Shown here piece by piece: positions 33,001-48,300 of a DNA stretch of 64,000 nt; position 1 is the first letter of the stretch; every line of letters starts with the position of its first letter. The notes beneath the pieces are model-generated. The model saw only the letters and a program-made list of their open reading frames with translations, was not told where the DNA came from and ran no database searches. The position numbers and the translations under genes were made by a program. The DNA lies in assembly GCA_009760855.2 (NCBI GenBank), contig WPIO01000344.1, positions 1 to 64,000 on the forward strand. Reading direction: 5' to 3'. Source of the stretch: Cristatella mucedo (Eukaryota; Bryozoa; Phylactolaemata; Cristatellidae).

Positions 33001-36000
33001 ATAATATTCCGCGATCTGGTGCGAACTCGTGCGAAACGTGTTTTTCGACGTGCGAAATGCTTTAAACAAGGTGCAGCACTCTGCTGCCAGCCAGTGCACG
33101 CTCCGACATGCAGATTTGAAGTTTCTACATATTCCGCGATCTGCTGCGAACTCGTGCGAAACGTGTTTTTACGAGTGCGAAAATGCTTGAAACAAGGTGC
33201 AGCACTCTGCTGCCAGCCAGGACACGCTCCGACACGCAGATTTGAAGTTTCTACATATTCCGCGATCTGCTGCAAACTGGAGCGAAACGTGTTATTTACG
33301 TGCGAAATGCTTTAAACAAGGTGCAGCACTCTGCTGCTAGCAAGCGCACGCTCCGACATGCAGATTTGAAGTTTCTACATATTCCGCGATCTGCTGCGAA
33401 CTCGTGCGAAACGTGTTATTTACGTGCGAAATGCTTTAAACAAGGTGCAGCACTCTGCTGCCAGCAAGTGCACGCTCCGACATGCAGATTTTGAAGTTTC
33501 TACATATTCCGCGATCTGCCGCGAACCCCGTGCGAAACGTGTTATTTACGTGCGAAATGCTTTTAATCAAGGTGCAGCACTCTGCTGCCAGCCAGCCCTC
33601 GCTCCGACATGTAGACTCGAAGTTTCGAGATATCCTGCGATCTGCTGCGAACTCGTGCGAAAACGTGTTATTTACGTGCGAAATGCTTTAAACATGGTGC
33701 AGCACTCTGCTGCAAGTCAGCACACGCTCCGACAGGCAGATTGGAAGTTTCTAGACATTCCGCGATCTGCTGCGAACTCGTGCGAAAACGTGTTGCGTTT
33801 TTACGTGCGAAATGCTTTCAAAACAAGGTGCAGCACTCTGCTGCCAGCCAGGGCACCCTCCGCATAGCAGATTTGAAGTTATTAACGTGCGAAATGCTTT
33901 AAACATGATGCAGCACTCTGCTGCCAGTCAGTGCACGCTCCGACATGCAGATTTAAAGTTTCTACATATTCCGCGATTAGCTGCGAACTCGTGCGAAACG
34001 TGTTTTTTACGTTCGATATGCTTGAAACATGGCGCCGCACTTAGTTGCCAGCCAGTGCACGCTCCGACATGCAGATTGAAGTTTCTACGTATTCCGCGAG
34101 CTGCTGCGAACTCGTGCAAAACGTGTTATTTACGTGCGAAATGCTTTAAACAAGGTGCAACACACTGCTGCTAGCAAGCGCACGCTTCGACATGCAGATT
34201 TGAAGTTTCTACATATTCCGCGATCTGCTGCGAACTCGTGCGAAACGTGTTATTTACGTGCGAAATGCTTTAAACAAGGTGCAGCACGCTGCAGCCAGCA
34301 AGGGCACGCTCCGACATGCAGATTTCAAGTTTCTACATATTCCGCGATCTGCTGCTAACCCGTGCGAAACGTGTTATTTACGTGCGAAATGCTTTAAACA
34401 TGGTGCAGCACTCTGCTGCCAGCCAGCCCTCGCTCCGACATGCAGATTTGAAGTTTCTACATATTCCGCGATCTGCTGCGAACTCGTGCGAAACGTGTTA
34501 TTTACGTGCGAAATGCTTTAAACATGGTGCAGCACTCTGCTGCCAGTCAGCGCACGCTCCCTAAATGCAGATTTTGAAGTTTCTAGATATTCCGCGATCT
34601 GGTGCGAACTCGTGCGAAACGTGTTATTTACGTGCGAAATGCTTTAAAACATGGTGCAGCACTCTGGTGCCAGTCAGTGCACGCTCCGACATGCAGGTTT
34701 TGAAGTTTCTTTATATTCCGCGATCTGCTGCGAATTCGTGCGAAACGTGTTATTTACGTGCGAAATGCTTTAAACATGGTGCAGCACTCTGCTGCCAGTC
34801 AGCGCACGCTCCGACATGCAGATTTGAAGTATCTAGATATTCCGCGATCTGCTGCGAACTCGTGCGAAACGTGTTATTTACGTGCGAAATGCTTTAAACA
34901 AGGAGCAGCACTCTGCTGCCAGCAAGCACACGCTCCGACATGCAGATTTGAAGTTTCTACATATTCCGCGATCTGCTGCGAACTCGTGCGAAACGTGTTA
35001 TTTACGTGCGAAATGCTTTAAACAAGGTGCAGCACTCTGCTGCCAGCCAGCGCACGCTCCGACATGCAGATTGGAACTTTCTACATATTCCGCGATCTGC
35101 TGCGAACTCGTGCGAAATGTGTTATTTACGTGCGAAATGCTTTAAACATGGTGCAGCACTCTGCTGCCAGCCAGCGCACGCTCCGACATGCAGATTTGAA
35201 GTTTCTACATATTCCGCGATCTGCTGCGAACTCGTGCGAAACGTGTTATTTACGTGCGAAATGCTTTAAACAAGGTGCAGCACTCTACTGCCAGCAAGCT
35301 GCACGCTCCGACATGCAGATTTTGCAAGATTTTCTACATATTCCGCGATCTGCTGCGAACTCGTGCGAAACGTGTTATTTACGTGCGAAATGCTTTAAAC
35401 AAGGTGCAGCACGCTGCTGCCAGCCAGCGCACGCTCCGACATGCAGATTTGAAGTTTCTACATATTCCGCGATCTGCTGCGAACTCGTGCGAAAACGTGT
35501 TATTTACGTGCGAAATGCTTTAAACATGGTGCAGCAGCACTCTGCTGCCAGCCAGCTCACGCTCCGACATGCAGATTTGAAGTTTTCTACATATTCCGCG
35601 ATCTGCTGCGAACTCGTGCGAAACGTGTTATTTACGTGCGAAATGCTTTAAAAACAAGGTGCAGCACTCTGCTGCCAGCCAGCACACGCTCCGACAACGC
35701 AGATTTGAAGTTTCTACATATTCCGCGATCTGCTGCGAACTCGTGCGAAAACGTGTTATTTACGTGCGAAATGCTTTTTAAACATGGTGCAGCACTCTGC
35801 TGCCAGCAAAGCGCACGCTCCGACATGCAGATTTGAACTTTCTTATATTCCGCGATCTGCTGCGAACTCGTGCGAAACGTGTTATTTACGTGCGAAATGC
35901 GATTTTAAACAAGGTGCAGCACTCTGCTGCCAGCCAGCGTCGCACGCTCCGACATGCAGATTTGAAGTTTCTACATATTCCGCGATCTGCTGCGAACTCG

Positions 36001-39000
36001 TGTTGAAAAGTGTTATTTACGTGCGAAATGCTTTAAAACAAGGTGCAGCACTCTGCTGCCAGCCCACCCACACGCTCCGACATGCAGATTTGAAGTTTCT
36101 ACATATTCCGCGATCTGCTGCGCAAACTCGTGCGAAACGTGTTATTTACGTGCGAAATGCTTTAAAACAGGTGCAGCACTCTGCTGCCAGCCAGCGCACA
36201 CGCTCCGACATGCAGATTTGAAGTTTCTACATATTCCGCGATCTGCTGCGAACTCGTGCGAAACGTGTTTATTTACGTGCGAAATGCTTTAAAACAAGGT
36301 GCAGCACTCTGCTGCCAGCCAGCACACGCTCCGACATGCAGATTTGAAGTTTCTAGATATTCCGCGATCTGCTGCGAACTCGTGCGAAACGTGTTTTTTA
36401 CGTGCGAAATGCTTTAAACAGGTGCAGCACTCTGCTGCCAGCCAAGGCACGCTCCGACACGCCGATTTGATGTGTCTACATATTCCGCGATCTGCTGCGA
36501 ACTGGTGCGAAACGTGTTATTTACGTGCGAAATGCTTTAAACAAGGTGCAGCACTCTGCTGCAAGCCAGCACACGCTCCGACATGCAGATTTGAAGTTTC
36601 TACATATTCCGCGATCTGCTGCAAACTGGTGCGAAACGTGTTATTTACGTGCGAAATGCTTTAAACAAGGTGCAGCACTCTGCTGCCAGCCAGCTCACGC
36701 TCCGACATGCAGATTTGAAGTTTCTACATATTCCGCGATCTGCTGGGAACTAGTGCGAAACGTGTTATTTACGTGCGAAAAAATGCTTTAAAACAAGGTG
36801 CAGCACTCGCTGCTGCCAGCAGCACACGCTCCGACATGAAGATTGAAGTTTCTACATATTCCCGCGATCTGCTCCGCCCCCGAAACTCGTGCGAAACGTG
36901 TTATTTTACGTGCGAAATGCTTTAAACAAGGGTGCAGCACTCTGCGCCAAGGCAACGCACGCTCCGACATGCAGATTTTGAAGTTTCTACATATTCCGCG
37001 ATCTGCTGCGAACTCGTGCGAAACGTGTTATTTACGTGCGAAATGCTTTAAACAAGGGTGCAGCACTCTGCTGCCAAGCCAGTCCACGCGTCCTAGTAAA
37101 TGCAGATTTGAAGTTTCTACATATTCCGCGATCTGCTGCGAACTCGTGCCAAACGTGTTATTTACGTGCGAAATGCTTTAGACATGGTGCAGCACTCTGC
37201 TGCCAGCCAAGCGCACGCTCCGAATGCATTCTCAGATTTGAAAGTTTCTACATATTCCGCGATCTGCTGCGAACTCGTGCGAAACGTGTTATTGACGTGC
37301 GAAATGCGCTATACAAGGTGCAGCACTCTGCGCCCAGCCAGGCGCACGCTCCGACATGCAGATTTGAAGTTTCTACATATTACGCGATCTGCTGCAAACT
37401 CGTGCGAAACGTGTTATTTACGTGCGAAATGCTTTAAACAAGGTGCAGCACTCTGCTGCCAGTCAGCCCACGCTCCGACATGCAGATTTGAAGTTTCGAC
37501 ATATTCCGCGATCTGCTGCGAACTCGTGCGAAACGTGTATATTTACGTGCGAAATGCTTTTAAACATAGGTGCAGCACTCTGCTGCACAGCCTCGCACTA
37601 CGCTCCGACATGCAGATTTTGAAGTTTCAACATATTCCGCGATCTGCTGCGAACTCGTGCGAAACGTGTTATTTAGGTGCGAAATGCTTTAAACAAGGTG
37701 CAGCACTCTGCTGCCAGCAAGCGCACGCTCCGACATGCAGATTTGAAGTTTCTACATATTCCGCGATCTGCTGCGAACTCGTGCGAAACGTGTTATTTAC
37801 GTGCGAAATGCTTTAAACAAGGTGCAGCACTCTGCTGCCAGCCAGCGCACGCTCCGACATGCAGATTTGAAGTTTCTACATATTCCGCGATCTGCTGCGA
37901 ACTCGTGCGAAACGTGTTATTTACGTGCGAAATGCTTAGTTTCTACATATTCCGCGATCTGCTGCGAAATCGTGCGAAACGTGTTATTTACGTGCGAAAT
38001 GCTTTAAACAAGGTGCAGCACTCTGCTGCCAGCCGGGGCACGCTCCGACACGCAGATTTGATGTTTGTACCTATTCCGCGATCTGCTGCGAACTCGTGCG
38101 AAACGTGTTATTTACATGCGAAATGCTTTAAACAAGGTGCAGCACTCTGCTGCCAGCCCGGGTGCGCTCCGACAAGCAGATTTGAAGATTCTACATATAC
38201 CGCCATCTGCTGCAAACTGGTGCGAAACGTGTTATTTACGTGCGAAATGCTTTAAACAAGGTGCAGCACTCTGCTGCCAGCAAGCTCACGCTCCGACATG
38301 CAGATTTGAAGTTTCTACATATTCCGCGATCTGCCGCGATCTCGTGCGAAACGTGTTATTTACGTGCGAAATGCTTTAAACAAGGTGCAGCACTCTGCTG
38401 CCAGCAAGCGCACGCTCCGACATGCAGATTTGAAGTTTCTACATATTCCGCGATCTGCTGCGAACTCGTGCGAAACGTGTTATTTACGTGCGAAATGCTT
38501 TAAACAAGGTGCAGCACTCTGCTGCCAGCCAGCGCACGCTCCGACATGCAGATTTGAAGTTTCTACATATTCCAGCGATCTGCTGCGAACTTCGTGCGAA
38601 ACGTGTTATTTACGTGCGAAATGCTTTAAACATGGTGCAGCACTCTGCTGCCAGCCAGCCACCGCTCCGACATGCAGATTTTTGAAGTTTTCTACACATT
38701 CCGCGATCTGCTGCGAACTCGTGCGAAACGTGTGTTATTTACGTGCGAAATGCTTATAAAACATGGTGCAGCACTGCTGCTGCCAGCCAGCGCACGCTCC
38801 GACATGCAGATTTGAAGTTTCTACATATTCCGCGATCTGCTGCGAACTCGTGCGAAACGTGTTATTTACGTGCGAAATGCTTTAAACAAGGTGCAGCACT
38901 CTGCTGCCAGCCAGGGCACGCTCCGACATGCAGATTTGAAGTTCCGACATATTCTGCGATCTGCTTCGAACTGGTGCGAAACGTGTTATTTACGTGCGAA

Positions 39001-42000
39001 ATGCTTTAAACAAGGTGCAGCACTCTGCTGCCAGCCAGCCACTCACGCTCCGACATGCAGATTTGAAGTTTCTACATATCCGCGATCTCTGCTGCGAACT
39101 CGTGCGAAACGTGTTATTTACGTGCGAAATGCTTTAAACAAGGTGCAGCACTCTGCTGCCAGCAAGCCCACGCTCCGACATGCAGACTTGAACTTTCTAG
39201 ATATTCCGCGATCTGCTGCGAACTCGTGCGAAACGTGTTATTTACGTGCGAAATGCTTTAAACAAGGTGCAGCACTCTGCTGCTGCCAGCAAAGCATGCG
39301 CTCCGACATGCAGATTTGAAGTTTCTACATATTCCGCGATCTGCTGCGAACTCGTGCGAAACGTGTTATTTACGTGCGAAATGCTTTAAACATGGTGCAG
39401 CACTCTGCTGCCAGCAAGCGCACGCTCCGACATGCAGATTTGAAGTTTCTACATATTCCGCGATCTGCTGCGAACTGGTGCGAAACGTGTTATTTACGTG
39501 CGAAATGCGTTAAACAAGGTGCAGCACTCTGCTGCCAGCCAGGGCACGCTCCGAAACGCAGATTTGAAGTTTCTACATATTCCGTGATCTGCCGCGAAGT
39601 TGTTTGAAACGTGTTATTGACGTGCGAAATGCTCAAAACAAGGTGCAGCACTCTGCTGCTGCCAGCCAAGCACAACGCTCCGACATGCAGATTTGAAGTT
39701 TCTACATATTCCGCGATCTGCTGCGAACTCGTGCGAAACGTGTTATTTACGTGCGAAATGCTTTAAACATGGTGCAGAACTCTGCTGCCAGTCAGCGCAC
39801 GCTCCGACATGCAGATTTGAAGTTTCTACATATTCCGCGATCTGCTGCGAACTCGTGCGAAACGTGTTATTTACGTGCGAAATGCTTTAAACAAGGTGCA
39901 GCACTCTGCTGCCAGTCAGCGCACGCTCCGACTTGCAGACATTCTGAAGTTTCTTCATATTCCGCGATCTGCTGCGAACTCGTGCGAAACGTGTTATTTA
40001 CGTGCGAAATGCTTTACACATGGTGCAGAACTCTGCTGCCAGTCAGCGCACGCTCCGACATGCAGATTTGAAGTTTCTACACTTCCGCGATCTGGTGCGA
40101 ACTCGTGCGAAACGTGTTATTTACGTGCGAAATGCTTTAAACATAGTGCAGCACTCTGCTGCCAGTCAGCGCACGCTCCGACATGCAGATTTGAAGTTTC
40201 TACATATTCCGCGATCTGCTGCGAACTCGTGCGAAACGTGTTATTTACGTGCGAAATGCTTTAAACATGGTGCAGCACTCTGCTGCCAGCCACAGCACGC
40301 TCCGACATGCAGATTTGAAGTTTCTACATATTCCGCGATCTGCTGCGAACTCGTGCGAAACGTGTTATTTACGTGCGAAATGCTTTAAACATGGTGCAGA
40401 ACTCTGCTGCCAGTCAGCCCACGCTCCGACATGCAGATTTGAAGTTTCTACATATTCCGCGATCTGCTGCGAACTCGTGCGAAACGTGTTATTTACGTGC
40501 GAAATGCTTTAAACATGGTGCAGCACTCTGCTGCCAGCCAGCGCACGCTCCGACATGCAGATTTGAAGTTTCTACATATTCCGCGATCTGCTGCGAACTC
40601 GTGCGAAACGTGTTATTTACGTGCGAAATGCTTTAAACATGGTGCAGCACTCTGCTGTCAGTCAGTGCAGGCTCCGACATGCAGATTTGAAGTTTTTACA
40701 CATTCCCCGATCTGGTGCGATTTTGTGCGAAACGTGTTATTTACGTGCGAAATATTTTAAACGTGGTGCAGCACACTGCTGCCAGTCAGGGCACGCTCCG
40801 ACATGCAGATTTGAAGTTTCTTCATATTCCGCGATCTGCTGCGAACTCGTGCGAAACGTGTTATTTACGTGCGAAATGCTTTAAACATAGTGCAGCACTC
40901 TGCTGCCAGTCAGCGCACGCTCCGACATGCAGATTTGAAGTTTCTACATATTCCGCGATCTGCTGCGAACTCGTGCGAAACGTGTTATTTACGTGCGAAA
41001 TGCTTTAAAAACATGGTGCAGCACTCTGCTGCCAGCTCAGCGCACGCTCCGACATGCAGATTTGAAGTTTCTACATATTCCCGCGATCTGCTGCGAGCGC
41101 GTGCGAAACGGGATATCTACGTGCGGAATGCCTGAACTATGGTGCAGCACTCTGCTGCCAGCCCAGCACACGCTCCGACATGCAGATTTGAAGTTTCTAC
41201 ATATTCAGCGATCTGCTGCGAACTCGTGCGAAACGTGTTATTTACGTGCGAAATGCTTTTAAACAAGGTGCAGCACTCTGCTGCCAGTCAGCGCACACGC
41301 TCCGACATGCAGATTTGAAGTTTCTACATATTCCGCGATCTGCTGCGAACTCGTGCGAAACGTGTTATTTACGTGCGAAATGCTTTAAACATGGTGCAGC
41401 ACTCTGCTGCCAGCCAGGCACGCTCCGACATGCAGATTTGAAGTTTCTGCATATTCTGCGATCTGCTGCGAACTCGTGCGAAACGGGTTATTTCCGTGCG
41501 AAATGCTTTAAACATGGTGCAGCACTCTGCTGCCAGTCAGACCACGCTCCGACATGCAGATTTTGAAGTTTCTACATATTCCGCGATCTGCTGCAAACTC
41601 GTGCGAAACGTGTTATTTACGTGCGAAAATGCTTTAAACAAGGTGCAGCACTCTGCTGCCAGCCAGCGCACGCTCCGACATGCAGATTTGAAGTTTCTAC
41701 ATATTCCCGCGATCTGCTGCGAACTCGTGCGAAAACGTGTTATTTACGTGCGCAAATGCTTTAAAACAAGATACAGCACTCTGCTGCCAGCCAGCGCACG
41801 CTCCGAAATGCAGATTTGAAGTTTCTACATATTCCGCGATCTGCTGCGAACTCGTGCGAAACGTGTTATTTACGTGCGAAATGCTTTAAACAAGGTGCAG
41901 CACTCTGCTGCCAGCCAGGGCACGCTCCCGACATGCAGATTTGAAGTTTCTACATATTCCGCGATCTGCTGCGAACTCGTGCGAAACGTGTTATTTTACG

Positions 42001-45000
42001 TGCGAAATGCTTTAAACAAGGTGCAGCACTGCTGCTGCCAGCAGCGCACGCTCCGACATGCAGATTTGAAGTTTCTACATATTCCGCGATCTGCTGCGAA
42101 CTCGTGCGAAACGTGTTATTTACGTGCGAAATGCTTTTAAACAAGGTGCAGCACTCTGCTGCCAGCCAGTGGCACGCTCCGACATGCAGATTTGAAGTTT
42201 CTACATATTCCGCGATCTGCTGCGAACTCGTGCGAAACGTGTTATTTACGTGCGAAAATGCTTTAAACATGGTGCAGCACTCTGCTGCCAGTGCAGCACA
42301 GCACGCTCCGACATGCAGATTTGAAGTTTCTTCATATTCCGCGATCTGCTGCGAACTCGTGCGAAACGTGTTATTTCCGTGCGAAATGCTTTAAACATGG
42401 TGCAGCACTCTGCTGCCAGTCAGGGCATGCTCCGACATACAGATTTGAAGTTTCTACAAATTCCGCGATCTGGTGCGAACTCGTGCGAAACGTGTTATTT
42501 ACGTGCGAAATGCTTTAAACATGTTTAACTCAGGCTGCTGCTCAGGCACTCTGCAGCAGCACACACACGCTCCGACATGCAGATTTGAAGGTTCTTTCTA
42601 CATATTTCGCGATCTGGTGCGAACTCGTGCGAAACGTGTTATTTACGTGCGAAATGCTTTAAACATGGTGCAGCACTCTGCTGCCAGCAGCCGCATGCTC
42701 CGACATGCAGATTTGAAGTTTCTACATATTCCGCGATCTGGTGCGAACTCGTGCGAAACGTGTTATTTACGTGCGAAATGCTTTAAACATGGTGCAGCAC
42801 TCTGCTGCCAGCCAGCGCACGCTCCGACATGCAGATTTGAAGTTTCTACATATTCCGCGATCTGGTGCGAACTTGTGCGAAACGTGTTATTTACGTGCGA
42901 AATGCTTTAAACATGGTGCAGCACTCTGCTGCCAGTCAGCACACGCTCCGACATGCAGATTTGAAGTTACTACACTTTCTGCGATCTGGTGCGAACTCGT
43001 GCAAAACGTGTTATTTACGTGCGAAATGCTTTAAACATGGTGCAGCACTCTGCTGCCAGCAACCGCATGCTCCGACATGCAGATTTGAAGTTTCTACATA
43101 TTCCGCGATCTGGTGCGAACTCGTGCGAAACGTGTTATTTACGTGCGAAATGCTTTAAACATGGTGCAGCACTGCTGCTGCCAGCCAGCGCACACGCTCC
43201 GACATGCAGATTTGAAGTTTCTACATATTCCGCGATCTGCTGCGAAACTCGTGCGAAACGTGTTATTTACGTGCGAAATGCTTTAAACATGGTGCAGCAC
43301 TCTGCTGCCAGCCAGCGCACGCTCCGACATGCAGATTTGAAGTTTCTACATATTCCGCGATCTGCTGCGAACTCGTGCGAAACGTGTTATTTACGTGCGA
43401 AATGCTTAAAACAAGGTGCAGCACTCTGCTGCCAGCAAGCGCACGCTCCGACAAGTGCAGCACTCTGCTGCCAGCCAGCGCACGCTCCGACATGCAGATT
43501 TGAAGTTTCTACATATTCCGCGATCTGCTGCGAACCCGTGCGAAACGTGTTATTTACGTGCGAAATGCTTTAAACATGGTGCAGCACTCTGCTGCCAGCC
43601 AGCGCACGCTCCGACATGCAGATTGAAGTTTCTACATATTCCTCGATCTGCTGCGAACTCGTGCGAACTCGTGAATGTGTTTTTACGTGCGAAATGCTTT
43701 TAAACAGGTGCAGCACTCTGCTGCCAGCCAGCGCACACGCTCCGACATGCAGATTTGAAGTTTCTACATATTCCGCGATCTGGTGCGAACTCGTGCGAAA
43801 CGTGTTATTTACGTGCGAAATGCTTTAAACAAGGTGCAGCACTCTGCTGCCAGCCAGTCAGCACACGCTCCGACATGCAGATTTGAAGTTTCTACATATT
43901 CCACGATCTGCTGCGAACTCGTGCGAAACGTGTTATTTACGTGCGAAATGCTTTAAACATGGTGCAGCACTCTGCTGCTGCCAGTCAGCGCACACGCTCC
44001 GACATGCAGATTTGAAGTTTCTACATATTCCGCGATCTGCTGCGAACTCGTGCGAAACGTGTTATTTACGTGCGAAATGCTTTAAACATGGTGCAGCACT
44101 CTGCTGCCAGTCAGCGCACGCTCCGACATGCAGATTTGAAGTTTCTACATATTCCGCGATCTGCTGCGAACTAGTGCGAAACGTGTTATTTACGTGCGAA
44201 ATGCTTTAAACATGGTGCAGCACTCTGCTGCCAGTCAGCGCACGCTCCGACATGCAGATTTGGAGTTTCTTCTACATATTCCGCGATCTGCTGCGAACTC
44301 GTGCGAAACGTGTTATTTACGTGCGAAATGCTTTAAACATGGTGCAGCACTCTGCTGCCAGTCAGCGCACGCTCCGACATGCAGATTTGAAGTTTCTACA
44401 TATTCCGCGATCTGCTGCGAATGTTCTCGTGCGAAACGTGTTGTTATTTACGTGCGAAATGCTTTAAACAAGGTGCAGCACTCTGCTGCCAGCCAGGGCA
44501 CGCTCCGACATGCAGATTTGAAGTTTCTACATATTCCGCGATCTGCTGCGAAACTCGTGCGAAACGTGTTATTTACGTGCGAAATGCTTTAAACATGGTG
44601 CAGCACTCTGCTGCAGCCAGCACGCTCCGACATGCAGATTTGAAGTTTCTACATATTCCGCGATCTGCTGCGAACTTGTGCGAAACGTGTTATTTACGTG
44701 CGAAATGCTTTAAACATGGTGCAGCACTCTGCTGCCAGTCAGCGCACGCTCCGACATGCAGATTTGAAGTTTCTACATATTCCGCGATCTGCTGCGAACT
44801 TGTGCGAAACGTGTTATTTACGTGCGAAATGCTTTAAACATGGTGCAGCACTCTGCTGCCTGTCAGCGCACGCTCCGACATGCAGATTTGAAGTTTCTAC
44901 ATATTCCGCGATCTGCTGCGAACTCGTGCGAAACGTGTTATTTACGTGCGAAATGCTTTAAACATGGTGCAGCACTCTGCTGCCAGCCAGCGCACGCTCC

Positions 45001-48000
45001 GACATGCAGATTTGAACTTTCTACATATATTCCGCGATCTGCTGCGAACTCGTGCGAAATGTGTTATTTACGTGCGAAATGCTTTTAAACATGGTGCAGC
45101 ACTCTGCTGCCAGCCAAACGTGTTATTTACGTGCGAAATGCTTTAAACATGGTGCAGCACTCTGCTGCCAGTCAGCTCACGCTCCGACATGCAGATTTGA
45201 AGTTTCTACATATTCCGCGATCTGCTGCGAACTCGTGCGAAACGTGTTATTTACGTGCGAAATGCTTTAAACATGGTGCAGCACTCTGCTGCCAGTCAGC
45301 GCACGCTCCGACATGCAGATTTGAAGTTTCTACATATTCCGCGATCTGCTGCGAACTCGTGCGAAACGTGTTATTTACGTGCGAAATGCTTTTAAAAGGC
45401 AGGTGCAGCACTCTGCTGCCAGCCAGTCGCGCACGCTCCGACATGCAGATTTGAAGTTTCTACATATTCCGCGATCTGCTGCGAACTCGTGCGAAACGTG
45501 TTATTTACGTGCGAAATGCTTTAAACATAGTGCAGCACTCTGCTGCCAGTCAGAGCACGCTCCGACATGCAGATTTGAAGTTTCTACATATTCCGCGATC
45601 TGGTGCGAACTCGTGCGAAACGTGTTATTTACGTGCGAAATGCTTTAAACATGGTGCAGCACTCTGCTGCCAGTCAGCACACGCTCCGACATGCAGAGTT
45701 TTGAAGTTTCTACATATTCCGCGATCTGCTGCGAACTCGTGCGAAACGTGTTATTTACGTGCGAAATGCTTTTAAACATGGTGCAGCACTCTGCTGCCAG
45801 TCAGCGCCACGCTCCGACATGCAGATTTGAAGTTTCTACATATTCCGCGATCTGCTGCGAACTCGTGCGAAACGTGTTATTTACGTGCGAAATGCTTTAA
45901 ACATGGTGCAGAACTCTGCTGCCAGTCAGCGCACGCTCCGACATGCAGATTTGAAGTTTCTACACATTCCGCGATCTGCTGCGAACTCGTGCGAAACGTG
46001 TTATTTACGTGCGAAATGCTTTAAACAAGGTGCAGCACTCTGCTGCCAGCCAGCGCACGCTCCGACATGCAGATTTGAAGTTTCTACACATTCCGCGATC
46101 TGCTGCGAACTCGTGCGAAACGTGTTATTTACGTGCGAAATGCTTTAAACATGGTGCAGCACTCTGCTGCCAGCAAGCTCACGCTCCGACATGCAGATTT
46201 GAAGTTTCTACATTTTCCGCGATCTGCTGCGAACTCGTGCGAAACGTGTTATTTACGTGCGAAATGCTTTAAACATGGTGCAGCACTCTGCTGCCAGTCA
46301 GCGCACGCTCCAACATGCAGATTTGAAGTTTCTACACATTCCGCGATCTGGTGCGAACTCGTGCGAAACGTGTTATTTACGTGCGAAATGCTTTAAACAT
46401 GGTGCAGCACTCTGCTGCCCAGCCAGCACACGCTCCGACATGCAGATTTCAAGTTTCTACATATTCCGCGATTCTGCTGCGACTTCGTGCGAAACGTGTT
46501 ATTTACGTGCGAAATGCTTTAAACATGGTGCAGCACTCTGCTGCCAGTCAGCTCACGCTCCGACATGCAGATTTGAAGTTTCTACACATTCCGCGATCTG
46601 GTGCGAACTCGTGCGAAACGTGTTATTTACGTGCGAAATGCTTTAAAACATGGTGCAGCACTCTGCTGCTGCCAGCCAGCGCACGCTCCGACATGCAGAT
46701 TTGAAGTTTCTTCATATTCCGCGATCTGCTGCGAACTCGTGCGAAACGTGTTATTTACGTGCGAAATGCTTTAAACATGGTGCAGCACTCTGCTGCCAGT
46801 CAGCACACGCTCCGACATGCAGATTTGAAGTTTCTACATATTCCGCGATCTGGTGCGAACTCGTGCGAAACGTGTTGTTTACGTGCGAAATGCTTTAAAC
46901 AAGGTGTGCAGCACTCTGCTGCCAGCCAGGGCACGCTCCGACATGCAGATTTGAAGTTTCTACATATTCCGCGATCTGGTGCGAACTCGTGCGAAACGTG
47001 TTATTTACGGGCGAAATGCTTTAAACATGGTGCAGCACTCTGCTGCCAGTCAGCGCACGCTCCGACATGCAGATTTGAAGTTTCTACATATTCCGCGATC
47101 TGCTGCGAACTCAGTGTGCGAACCGTGTTATTTGCGTGCCCAATCTTTTAAACAGGGTGCAGCACTCTGCTGCCAGTCAGCACACGCTCCGACATGCAGA
47201 TTTGGAAGTTTTCTACATATTCCGCGATCTGCTGCGAACTCGTGCGACACGTGGTATTTACGTGCGAAATGCTTTAAACATGGTGCAGCACTCTGCTGCC
47301 AGTCAGCGCACGCTCCGACATGCAGATTTGAAGTTTCTACATATTCCGCGATGTGGTGCGAACTTGTGCGAAACGCACGCTCCGACATGCAGATTTGAAG
47401 TTTCTACATATTCCGCGATCTGCTGTCGAACTTCGTCGTGCGAAACGTGTTATTTACGTGCGAATGCTTTAAACAAGGTGCAGCACTCTGCTGCCAGCCA
47501 AGCGCACGCTCCGAACATGCAGATTTGAAGTTTCTACATATTCCTCCGCGATCTGCCGCGAACTGGTGCGAAACGTGTTTTTACGTTCGAAATGCTTTAA
47601 ACAAGGTGCAGCACTCTGCTGCCAGCCAGCGTACGCTCCGACATGCAGATTTGAAGTTTCTACATATTCCGCGATCTGCTGCGAACTCGTGCGAAACGTG
47701 TTATTTACGTGCGAAATGCTTTAAACAAGGTGCAGCACTCTGCTGCCAGCAAGCGCACGCTCCGACATGCAGATTTGAAGGTTCTACATATTCCGCGATC
47801 TGCTGCGAACTCGTGCGAAACGTGTTATTTACGTGCGAAATGCATTAAACATGGTGCAGCACTCTGCTGCCAGTCAGCTACCGCTCCGACATGCAGATTT
47901 GAAGTTTCTACATATTCCCGCGATCTGCTGCGAATTCGTGCGAAACGTGTTATTTACGTGCGAAATGCTTTAAACAGTGGTGCATAAGCACTCTGCTGCC

Positions 48001-48300
48001 AGTCAGCGCCACGCTCCGACATGCAGATTTACGTTTTCTACACTATTCCGCGATCTGGTGCGAACTCGTGCGAAACGTGTTATTTACGTGCGAAATGCTT
48101 TAAACATGGTGCTGCACTCTGCTGCCCGTCAGCCCACGCTCCGACATGCAGATTTGAAGTGTCTACATATTCCGCGATCTGGTGCGAACTCGTGCGAAAC
48201 GTGTTATTTATTTACGTGCGAAATGCTTTAAACATGGTGCAGCACTCTGCTGCAAGTCAGAACCCGCTCCGACATGCAGATTTGAAGTTTCTAGATATTC
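33000..48300 (+). repeat. Satellite domain II: homogenised monomers
   Basis: Most monomers are near-identical. 33.3-39.5 kb is dominated by ACAAGG with CCAGCAAG or CCAGCCAG. 39.7-48.2 kb is dominated by ACATGG with CCAGTCAG, and the GATCTGGTGCGAAC variant becomes common after about 42.4 kb. One- to three-base indels appear in clusters (35.5-37.7, 41.0-42.6, 43.1-45.5 kb). Confidence 0.8.
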
